Source of the DNA: Wolfiporia cocos
Lineage: Eukaryota; Basidiomycota; Agaricomycetes; Polyporales; Phaeolaceae
DNA: 64,000 nt
Direction of reading: 5' to 3'
Assembly: GCA_029448655.1 (NCBI GenBank)
Contig: JACCLO010000002.1
Span: 930,001 to 994,000 of the forward strand
Part shown: piece by piece, positions 1 to 9,532 of the stretch
Layout of the letters: every line of letters starts with the position of its first letter
Numbering within the stretch: the first letter of the stretch is position 1
Program-made: the position numbers and the translations under genes
The notes under the pieces: model-generated
Database searches by the model: none
Seen by the model: only the letters and a program-made list of their open reading frames with translations
What the model was told of the DNA's origin: nothing

Positions 1-789
1 GGTGCAGACCGTCGTCGCCGTGCATTGGCTGCGCCCGCAACGCGAATAGGTGCGGCAGCCGCTGCTTCGGTATTGAGTGAGGTGTCCGATGCCCGTCGGG
101 CTGGTTCGGACTGACCAAAGGCAAGTCATCCTGTTGTGATGAGAATGGTCAGCCGCACGCCGAAGAGAACGAAACCGACTTAGTGCGTTCGGCTGGGCGA
201 GCGCGCTGATTTAGTCGCGCGGGCGTGTGCGAAGCAGATGTGGTGGAGATAGGAGCAGACGAGCGGACGGTGCAGTGATTCCGTGAAGGCCGAATGGCAG
301 CACCCGACCAGAGACCTGGTATCGTCCTGCGCACTCTCTTGAAACGCGCCGGAGAACTTCGTGATCAGCGTCAGATGATTGACACCAGTGGTGTGCTATG
401 TGCCAGGTTCCTGCGGTGCGTTACGTGTAAGATACTCCGTACGTTCGGACTTGCGGGAGCTGGAAGCTGTCCGAGCCGTCTGATGTGCCTGGCGGAATCC
501 GCAGGTGTGAATTGGCTTAGAGCCATCTGTCTAGTTCAAACACAGATGGTTCACAGCATAATTCAGCGCCTCAGTCAATGACAGCGCACGCTTCACCGCG
601 AACGGCTGCCCGAGGTGAAGGAGCCAGCCGCACGCGAAATCCAATCCAGTCGCGTCGCATACGGTCACGTGGACGACGCGTCGGACGCGTCGCTCCCACG
701 GTTTGATTGCGCGCTCCTTTCAGTCCTCGATTACCGTCTCGTCCAAGCACCCATTGCAGCAGCAAGGAGCATCCACCGCACACCAACCC
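1..789. other. Left flank, no gene recognised
   Basis: Short ORFs occur on both strands but none has a recognisable domain or family-like composition. The last 200 bases run into the 5' leader of the TPX2-domain gene. In the frame of that gene the reading frame is open from an upstream ATG at 703, so part of this stretch could be coding if translation starts there. Confidence 0.5.
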
Positions 790-3700
790 ATGGCGGACCT
801 AAGTCTGCGCCACATCCCCGACCTCTCCGACACCTCAATGGCGCCCGACTACTCGGACACGTCATTCCAGATCCCGCCCAGCGCCGCGGGGCCCGCCGCC
901 GACCGCCTGCTCGACGAGGACAGCGCCGACTTCTTGCGCGCCGCGGGCTCTGCGCTCAACACGCCCGCGCCGAACGCGCGCACATCCCGGCCACGGGGCG
1001 CGGCGGGGCCCACGCCGCGCTCGGCCAAGCCCGCGCGCACGCCCGTCCGCTTCTCCGCCCGCCTCCGCGCGCGCCAGTCGATCGCGACGCCGCTCCACGG
1101 CGCGGCTGCCGTCCCCGAGGAGACGTCCTTCGAGATCCCTGTCGCGGCCGCAGCGGACGGGGGTGGCCTGCTCGACGACGGCAGCCCGATGATTGGCGGC
1201 GGCGACTTTACGTTCAGCAACACGCCTGCGGTGCCGCCGCGGGCCGGGCCTCGCTGGCAGACGGCGCGCCGCACGGAGCAGGAGATATCGTTCCAGATTC
1301 CCGCGGCGGACAGGGACCGCCTAATCGCTGACGGCAGCCCGATCGTGGACAGCGGCGACTACACGTTCAGCAACACGCCCGCGGTCGCACAGCCATGGAA
1401 GGGCGCGGGTGACAAAGGCCCCGAGTTTTCGTTCCAGATCCCTGCGGCGGCTACGGCGGACAGGAACCGCTTACTAGACGACGCCAGTCCCATCGCGGGC
1501 AGCGGCAACGTCACATTAATCAGCCACACACCCGCGCCGACGGCTGGGCAGCACTGGAAGCCTGCGCGCGGCCAAGTCCCAGAGGCATCCTTCCAGATAC
1601 CCGCTGCGGACGGCGCCCGCCTATTGGACGACAGCCCCATGCCGGCCGCGCCTGGCGTGGACGTCACCTTCAGCAAGACGCCCGCGCACACGCAACAGAC
1701 CACAGAACAACATTCGAAGGCTGCGAGCGGCAAGGGCCCAGAGACGTCACTCCAGATACCCGCCGCGGACGGTGCCCGCCTATTGGCCGACAGCCCGATG
1801 CCGGCCGCCAGCGGGGCGAGCTTTACGTTCAGCAAGACGCCAGCGTACGCGCACACGACCGGCCGTGCGGGCCAGGAGACGTCCTTCCAGATCCCTGCCG
1901 CTGCCACGCCGGACAGGGACCGCCTTCTGGACGAGATCAGCCACGTCGCGGACGGTGGCAATTTCACCTTTAGCCACACGCCCGCGCCGCCATCAGCGGG
2001 CGAGCCCGCCGCCACCGCGCCGCTGCGGCTGCCGTCTGCATCTCGGGATCCCGCGGGCCCGTCGCGCACGGCCGTGGCAACGGCCGCGCCGCAAAAAGCT
2101 TCCAGCACGAAGGAGCCGTCAGCGGCCGCTGAGGAAGAGCCGCCACGCGCGGTCCCAGCACGGCATGTTCCAGAAGGCGAGGACACGGGCGTCGACGCGA
2201 CGGCGTCGGCCCCGAGAACAGGCCCCGCGGTGCGCTCTAGGGCCGCGAGCAGGGCAACACGGCCGCTGCGTCTCTCGTCTGCGCGCCGGCACACCTCAGA
2301 GCCCCCCGCGGCCGCGGCGTCGACGCCCACGGCTGGTTCTGCGGCGCCGCCGCCGGGGTCTGCGTACGAACGGGCGTCGAGGCTGCTCAGCACGCTTCTG
2401 TCGCCGCTGCGCTCGCCGCGCGCGCTGCCAGCGATCACGGAAGACGCCGTGCTCGAGCCGGCCCCGCCTGCGCTGTCGTCGCCGAGTGTCACGGAGGCGG
2501 CCACGCGCGAAGCTAGTCGTTTGAAATCCGCAGTGCGCCGTCCTGTGGTCACGGAGCCACTGCCGTGCTCTAGCACGGAAGGAGCTAAAGTCCCTCAGAG
2601 CGAATTTGACAGCGGTGGGCACTTCTTGGACTCGCGGCCGACTTCTCATTTTGCTGATAGACTAGAAGCAGGGGCTGTGGCCGCACGCGCAGGAGATGCT
2701 CCCGTTCCCAGGCCGACTGCTCGCAGGGCCGCTGCCGCGGCGCGCGCGGCAGAGGAAGTGGACGAGGCAGCAAGTGCCCCGCCAAGGCGGACGCGAGCGG
2801 TGCGTGATCATGCGCTGTCGCAGGCTTCCCACACTAGGACTGACGATCCGCGCTAGGGCGTCATAGGCGGGGAGGCACTCAGGGCCAAAGCGCAGCGCGC
2901 GGGTGCTTCGCGCGTTCTAGCGGGCGTGGCGACGCGTACGATGAGCCCGCCCGTGGCGCCGAAGGCAGGGAGATATTCGCCCCGGACAAGACGGCGGGGG
3001 TCCGACCGTGCGCAGCGGACGGACGCGCTGGCGGACGTGCTGGCGACATACGGGGCACGACTTGCAGACGGGTGAGTGGGGCCAGCCTGTCCCGTCCCGT
3101 GACTGGGCTGACGGGGGACAGACCCGATGATCAAGGCACGGCAGCTGCGCGGCCTGCGCAGGCTTCTGTGTCTCCCACCACGGACGTGAATCGCGATGCG
3201 GATCGCGATGCATCCGCGACCCTGCCGCAGGTGACAGCCCCCGCGCGCGATGCTCCGGACGGGCACGCGTCCGCCGCCGCCACCGTGCACCCGCGCGAGG
3301 ACCCGCCCGTCCGCCTGCCCGCCAAGCGCCCCGCGTCGCCCGTGCCCCCGCCGCGCAAACGCACGCGCCTCGCAGCCGCGCAGGAGGCCCGCACGGACGA
3401 CGCGGCGGGCACCCCCGCAAGCGCACGCAGGCCGTCCGCGGACCGGCTCGCGAAGAGACGTGCCGCGGCTGCTGCTGCTGCGGCTTCTGGCCTCGGCGCG
3501 CGATCGCCAGGGGGCGTCCTGCAGGACGGGGGCGCCGCAGGGACGGGCACGCGCGGGGAGCTTGGCCGTGCGCGCAGGCGGAGCAGGCCGGGGCACGCGC
3601 GCAAGGAGAACAGGCCCGAGGAGCGTGGCGGGCGCGCTGCAGGGCGCGCGGAGGGGCACATGCCCGCGCGGCCGGGACAGATAGCCGTGCTCGATAAGCC

Positions 3701-4225
3701 GGTGAGTGCACGCCGTCTGCGCATCGCGCGCACCTGCGTCCCGTTTCTGTGCTGGCGCTGACGCGCTCCGTGCAGGCAGGCGCGCACCCTCCCGCGAAGA
3801 CGACGCGGCCGATCGCGTTCCACTTTTACTCGGACGCGCGCGCGGAGGCCCGCAGGGCCGCGGGCAGCGGCGAGGCGCTGCCGCCGCCGCATGCGCCGCT
3901 CGCGATCCCGGACTTCAAGGCGCTGCACGCGGCACACGAGTCGGCGCTCGCGGCGCGCAGGGCCCAGGTGGCGCCGGTGGTGCCGATGGAGGTGGAGTTT
4001 GCGACGGACGTGCGGGCGCGCGAGCGGGAGAGGTTCGAGGAGGGGCGGCGGGCGCGCGAGCGGGAGCTGGAGGCGCAGATGGAGGAGCGGCGGCGGCAGC
4101 GGGCGCTGGAGGAGGAGGAGGAGGTGCGGGAGCTGCGGCGGCGGGCGGTGCCGCGGGCGCACGAGGTGCCCGAGTGGTATGCGCACGCGCCGAAGCGGAC
4201 GGGGAAGGCGAAGCGTGAAGACTGA
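790..4225 (+). CDS. TPX2-domain spindle/microtubule protein with internal repeats
   Basis: Four exons, 790-2799, 2857-3071, 3122-3701 and 3776-4225, give 1,084 residues with all splice phases consistent. The first intron (57 nt, donor GTGCGT) removes an in-frame TAG at 2854. The C-terminal exon (about residues 936-1084) carries the TPX2 C-terminal signature: an RPIAFHFYSDAR opening, a long charged coiled coil rich in ERERFEEGRRARERELE-type sequence, and a closing LRRRAVPRAHEVPEWY that matches the usual LRK-LV-KA-P-P-F ending. Residues about 20-400 hold seven copies of a roughly 40-residue unit built around SFQIPAA, RLLDD-SP and FTFSNTPA; the middle is Ala/Arg/Pro-rich and disordered. TPX2 proteins bind microtubules in spindle assembly, so this role is inferred for the C-terminus only. 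I start at 790 (MADLSLRHIPDL) because the ATG context is good; an in-frame ATG at 703 is the alternative. Very high GC in codon third positions produces long antisense shadow ORFs. Confidence 0.85.
849..1987 (+). repeat. Seven-copy coding repeat (SFQIP...NTPA) in the TPX2-domain gene
   Basis: Copies begin near 849, 1117, 1276, 1417, 1576, 1734 and 1869. Each encodes an acidic or Glu-Thr start, SFQIP, an Ala-rich spacer, R-L-L-D-D, Ser-Pro, a Gly-rich turn and F-T-F-S-(N/H/K)-T-P-A. The first copy is the most diverged and also lies next to a shorter DTS motif. Units differ in length by several codons and many third positions differ, so the array is old enough to have drifted but the protein motif is kept. 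Confidence 0.85.
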
Positions 4226-6801
4226 TCACGATCGAGCCGGAGCATGCGCGGGGGCGTGGCGTTTGGGGGACGCGCGTGCCGGCGTTGTACGTTATAGACT
4301 AGGTTGCTTTGCATCTGTGTGTGCGATCGATGGGACTGAATGTGCTGCGCCCGCGTCGTGGCGCGTCGTCTGCCCGGAGCTCGCGCTACGCGACGCGGGG
4401 GCACCCCATTATTTCGCGCGCATGTGACGTGTGGCAGCCTGTGGTCGGAAGACAAGAGGGCTGGTGTGAATATCCAGTGCTGCGAGACGGTCGACCGTCA
4501 GCGGGTGGATGCTCCGTAGTACTCGGCGATTGATGGCACGCCTCGCGGAGGCCTCATGGATCGGACGGCCACAGGGTGTCCCTGCAGTGGCGCAGATTGA
4601 GCGCGCGGGCGTCTCGTGCGCCGGCCGCGCTTTCCCCGCAGAGATGGGCCCAGGAGAGATGGGCCCAGGGCGCTGCCACGCATCATCCATCATCTGTCAC
4701 GGCCCGGCGCCAGTCCCCATACGCGGACAGATGGCTGCACGCTAGCCCGGCCGGGGGAGTGGATCACGGGCGATCGCCGTCACACGCCGCCTGCAATTGG
4801 CAGGCCGGGCCACGATCAGCGGGCGGCGCGGGCAGGAAGGCTTGGAAGGCACGACGCAGATGCGATCGTGTGCACGCCGAGTGGCAGCGGCGATGATCCG
4901 GCGCACCAGGTCGTTATTTTTTGCCCGTGGACGTAAGGAGTACGTGCCCTCGCCAGCTGCACCCCTCGCCAGCGCGCCTCGCCGCACGCGCATCCAGTGC
5001 ACCCTCGGCCGTCCACGGCGGGACGGAGCGCTACGCCCGCGCCTGCGTCAGCAGTACGTACACGCCGCGCTCCCAGACGGAACTACCGCTTGGCTGAGCG
5101 CACTCGAACACAGCCCCTTACGCACACCCGCACGGAACGCGGGGAGAGAGCGCACGCAGGCAGGCGCACGTGCGCGGCGCGGCGCGTTATGGGTCCAGCA
5201 TGATCCAGCGCCGGCGGGCCTGGGCCGGGGACCGTGGACCGATGGCCGACCGACCGCGGGCGTGGATCGCAAAATCGCCGCCGCCGCGCGGGGATAGCGC
5301 GCGGGCACGTAACGCGGCTGATCATCGACACCTGCGCGCTGCACGCCGCAGGTGGGCAGCGTAATCGTAATCGGCTCGCGGCGGGCCAACGGCGTTGTGG
5401 CGCGCGGCCCAGGCGCGACGAGACGCGTCGCCGCGGGCCTGCGTTTGCAATGCGAAGCACGGGCGCGTGCGGCGAATACGCATCGGGCAGGACGCGCACG
5501 GCTCCTGGGCGCGCGCGCAGGCCGCGCAGAGCCCGGCCCACGCGCATCCCCATGCGAAGCACGCCGCATGCGCACACTCCGAGCGAGAACGCGCGAACGC
5601 GATACGCAGGCCGCGGCGCGGTTGCGCACCGAGGAGCAGAGCGCGACCGCGGGTGGCATCGGACACGTCCCGGCGTGCGGCGGCGTGCGCGGGACGAGGG
5701 CCGTTTGCCCGCCCGCGCGCGACCCGCCGCGGCGCGCTCTGGGCGGGCGCAGGCCCAGCGAGTGCGGCCTACGGCCTGCGGGCCCATGCGCCGGGCTCCG
5801 CGGCGTGCGTGCCTGCTCGTCTTCGTCTGCCCACAACAGCGGACTGGGGCCGTGCAGGTATGACTTCATCGCGGCGATCCGCGCCGTGCAGGGCAACGTG
5901 CTCGGTACTGGTACTGCCTGCGAGAGCGTGCCGCCGGGGAGGTGGCGGTGCCGCTGGTTACGCGGCGCCGGGACAATAGGCAGCAGGACGTACGTGCGCG
6001 GCGAGCGTGCTCACTGCTCACAGGCCTCCGTGCGCCCCATCCATCGCCAGCCCTTCGGTCGCCAGCCATCGCGGGCGCAGGCTGTCAGCGGCGCCGCTAC
6101 TCGCAGGGCGTGTGGGCATCGCGCGCGTTAACTTTTCTCGCACACAACAACAACAGTCGCCCCCTGGCAGCTCGCGTAAGATTGTGATTGTGGACGGCGG
6201 TTCGGTGGCCGGCCGTGATCGCGCGCTCGCGAGACAAAAGAGGGATCGAGCGATGCCGCCGCGGCAGCGTGGGACGCAGCCAGGAGCGCGGGTGGTGCGT
6301 GCTTCGCGGCCGTGCTCGTCGCGGGCGCAGCGGTGCCCGCGAGGCCACACGGGCGCGCCCGCGGGGGCCAATCGCGCGGGGCCAGCATGGGAGCGGCAGG
6401 GCGGGCGTGGGAGTGCGCGCCAAAGGGGGCACAACAGACAGGCACGGCGATCGGGGGCAGGCGTGCAGGCGGTTCGCGCGCGCAATCGGTTCGGGTGGGC
6501 GAGATGGCATCTGGGCAATCTCGATGGGCTGCCCCGTCCGCTGTGTGGGACCTGCCTGATCGCGTCGCCGGTGCGGCGCAGCGCTAGCGTCGCTTGTGAC
6601 GCGGTTTGTCCGGTGACCCACCCGTGTCACGCTGGGCACCGTGCCATGCGCCGCTGTGGCAAGTGCCAGTGTCGCATAGTACATAAAAGCGGCTAGCTTC
6701 ACCGTCTGCCCTCCATCATCGTCCGTCGCCCCCAGCACCATCCACCCGCACCACTCTCTGCCACCGGGAGCCCCACCGCTGCACCCCCACCCCGCACGAC
6801 C
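4226..6801. other. GC-rich stretch, no gene recognised
   Basis: The sequence is dominated by CpG and runs such as gcgcgc, and stays open in several frames on both strands simply because stop codons are rare. No ORF shows a domain, a plausible hydrophobic core or splice-linked continuation. A short direct duplication of gagatgggcccag lies at 4641-4668. A TATA-like CATAAAAG near 6682 precedes the small ORF at 6802. Confidence 0.5.
6682..6689 (+). promoter_or_regulatory. TATA-like element before the small Cys-rich ORF
   Basis: CATAAAAG stands out in otherwise GC-rich DNA about 115 bases before the ATG at 6802. It is followed by a strongly C/T-rich, CACC-rich leader of the kind seen before fungal start codons. 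Confidence 0.35.
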
Positions 6802-7005
6802 ATGCACACCCGCACCGCATCCTGCGCACCGCGCTCACATCACCGCTGCACGTCCACCGCGCACGCGCCATCACCACTCTCCGCGGCGGTGCCCGTCTGC
6901 CACCGCCACTCGGAGGCCCACGCGACGCCCGTGAACCACAATCTGCCCCAGTGCTGCCACTGCGGCTGGCGCGGCGACCACGCGCCAACGTGCCCGTTCA
7001 AGTGA
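6802..7005 (+). CDS. Candidate small Cys-rich protein with CCHCGWRG motif
   Basis: A 67-residue ORF ends in PQCCHCGWRGDHAPTCPFK. The spacing C-C-H-C...H...C resembles a small zinc-knuckle or zinc-ribbon half. The N-terminal part is His/Thr/Ser/Ala-rich, without a signal peptide or membrane segment. Support for a real gene is a TATA-like box, a pyrimidine-rich leader, and a compact Cys/Trp/His cluster at the extreme C-terminus that is unlike the Arg/Ala/Pro shadow ORFs around it. I have an impression that similar short C-terminal motifs occur in other basidiomycete hypothetical proteins but cannot confirm it. The function is unknown, and a chance ORF in GC-rich DNA is possible. Confidence 0.4.
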   Translation: MHTRTASCAPRSHHRCTSTAHAPSPLSAAVPVCHRHSEAHATPVNHNLPQCCHCGWRGDHAPTCPFK

Positions 7006-7256
7006 CGGCCGCACGCCGCCGCCCGTTTCTTGCCTTCTCGTGAGTGCCCTCCGTCGCCCGCATCCTGCCCCGTGCTCACCGCCGCGCAGCGTCTCGTCTC
7101 GTTTCTCACTCTCGTCGCCGTAATGCGCTTTCACGCTTGTCCCGCTCGCCATGTTGTGTCACCCGCATCACATTGTATACTATCGCAACGCAACGCCGGC
7201 ACGTCGCCCGTATCTTATTCCCACCACGCGCGCTGTACGAAGTCTAATGATGCCGC

Positions 7257-7300
7257 CGGAGGAGGAGGAGGAAGAGGAGAAGGAGGAGGGGTGGAGCAGA
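7257..7300. repeat. GGA/GAG-rich purine tract
   Basis: The + strand is almost pure purine (repeated gga and gag triplets) over about 40 bases. It is a low-complexity tract in a gene-free region, and it produces a Glu-rich artefactual ORF. Confidence 0.7.
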
Positions 7301-9510
7301 GGGGGGCGGCAGTGGAGGCGCACCTGCGCGTGGTTGTACATACCCACCGTCCTGTATTGTGCACATCCGTCGTATCAAACGCAGTTGACACCGCTCATGT
7401 GTGTGCCGCCGGCGACGCGCGGCGGGTGACTCTGAGGCCTGAGTGAGTGTGGCCAGCGTGCGTGCGTTGGACGCCGGTGGCCGGGGAGCGCGGCGCCTCC
7501 CGGTCCGTGATCTTTTCCGTCGCTTTCGGCAGAGCGCACGCGCATGACGTCGGCCCACGTGCTTCCCCGCATTCTCTTCACAGGCCAGCAGCGCGTGTCC
7601 GCCAGCGCAGGCCAGCGTCCGCCGCTGGCACCGCCGCGCGGGTCGCCAGGACAATTGAACGCGCTCTATTTTGGTCCTGGCGTCGACGACGACGGATCAC
7701 GCACGAAACGTTAAACGTTCTCCAGCGACGGCCGCGCGCGAAAATTGACATGGCGATGCGCCAACACAACACGGCGTCCGGCTCGCGCACCGGTGCAGTC
7801 GTGATCGCGACGGCTCACTGACTCTCGATCTCAGCCTCTGTTGCTTTTGTCTCGTACCCGTGCTGTCTGCCGTCTGCCCAGAGTCTGTTGTCCGCCGCTC
7901 CACGCACGCGTGCACGCTCAGAACGCCGTCGTCGTCTCCGCTCCGCTGGCTCTCCATTCGCCATTGTCAACTGCCAGCTGTGCGCAACCTTATCCACGCC
8001 GGCGCGGCCCGTCGTGCAGGCTGTCCCGCGAGTGCGTCGCCGCGCGGGGCCTGCCTCCTCTACCTCTACTCGCTTGCCGGGCTGCTGTCAATGCACGGCT
8101 GCGCGGCATGAACCTTCTCCCCGCTGTCCGCGCTCACGTGTGCCGCGTCCGCGTCCGTCTTCGCCATCGATGTGCGGCACGCGGCACACGGCGACGTCGA
8201 GCCCGCGCGTGCAGCGACGCGTGCGCGGGATCGATCGCGCTCGGGTGTGCGTTCAGGCTCGCGGCAGGCCCCGCGGCGAGCGTGCACGGCGCACGGTGCG
8301 GCGCCCGCGCTGGCGGGTGCCGGGGCGGCCGGGCGTGACAGAGGTGTCTCGCGGTCCTAGACTCGCGACGTTCTGCGCCGCCGATCGCACAAAGGCGGGC
8401 CAATTGAGTGCCCCGGTGACCCGCTGCCGTCTGCGGGAACGGCGGACGCAGGCTGCATGGGAACGCGTGCGCCCGTAATAGCAGGCGTGCGCCATGGGCT
8501 TGCGCGCTCCTCGGCAGCTCGAGCTGTGTGGTGCTGCCAGCTGCGTGGCCGTCGTTCTATCTTCGGAGTGGCGAGCCGATTCGCTTGCTGTCCTTTCCAG
8601 CGCGCGTGCGTCAGATGCGGAGGGCGAAGAGGCGTGGCTGGCTGCATTGCGCACGCGGGGCACGTTGCACGGCGCGGGCGACCAGGGCCCGCCTCTGAGG
8701 CCCGCGCTGCCGCCGGCCCTTCGCAGCACCGCGTACCTCGCGTTCTCGGGCACGCTGCGCCCGGTCCCCAGTCCCCGGCCGCCTCGTCCCAGCAGGCCGG
8801 CCACGCTGATAGCGATGCGCATCCGAGGCGACTGACGAGCAAGGTTCAAGGTTCAGACTTTGCCTGCCTGCGGGTGCCCCAGAAGCGGCCGCCACCCTCC
8901 AGCCATGCATCCGTGCATCCATTCCTGCGCGCATCGCCCTCGCACGCCAGGACGCCCCGCGCACGTCCGCGTCCCGTGCCCGGCCATGTGCGACGCCGCG
9001 CCCTTCTGCGTCCCTCTTCGCTTCTGCCTGTCCGCGCTTCGCGCGTGCACGCACGGCCCCACCCACCCAGCCGCGATGCGGGAGAAGCCTTCTCCGCCCA
9101 TTCAGTCGCCCGCATTCAGTCGCCCTTCCCTGCCTCGCTTCCTGTCCTGATGCCCCTCCCCGCGTCCGTGACCGCCCTCGCCCGCGGCGCGCGTACCGCG
9201 CCCGCACCGACCCTGCGGAGACGGCTGCGCGTCATGCGCCTGCTGCGTGGCTCCATGGTTATTCTTGTTGCGCGTGCGTCGTGGCACGCGCGGCGCGATG
9301 CGCGGATGCCTACGTAAACGCTCGTGCATCCATGTTAATGAACGACGGCGCGGAGATCGATCGCGCATCAGGCTGATCCCCCCCGCGCGCGGGGGGGCAG
9401 CCGCCGCCGCGGGCGCCGGTGCACCAGCGAGCTGTCTCCCAGGCCGCGCGAGCTGGGCCCTACGTCGATCAGGGACGGTCCCTGCGCACAAGCTCCGTGC
9501 CGCGCCCGTT

Positions 9511-9532
9511 CTCTCTCTCTCTCTCTCTCTCT
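9511..9532. repeat. (CT)11 microsatellite
   Basis: Eleven uninterrupted CT dinucleotides are followed by cttcttttcag, so the tract also reads as a polypyrimidine stretch before an AG on the + strand. Confidence 0.85.

Noticed and set aside
1359..2576. 405-residue ORF on the minus strand opposite the TPX2-domain gene
   Set aside because: It is the mirror of the SFQIP repeat frame in GC-rich DNA. The plus strand has the TPX2 domain, consistent splice phases and motif-level repeats; the minus frame has none of these.
2800..2856. In-frame TAG suggesting that the first gene ends at 2856
   Set aside because: GTGCGT and a ctgac...CTAG pair define a 57-nt intron that removes the stop, and the same frame continues into exons that reach the TPX2 domain.
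3131..4186. 351-residue minus-strand ORF rich in Arg, Pro and Leu
   Set aside because: It is antisense to the TPX2 coiled-coil exon; its composition reflects the reverse complement of GAG/CGG-rich codons and it has no domain.
5048..6807. Several 200-280-residue ORFs on both strands
   Set aside because: Stop codons are scarce in this GC-rich sequence, so overlapping open frames on both strands are expected. All are Arg/Ala/Pro-rich without any structural pattern.
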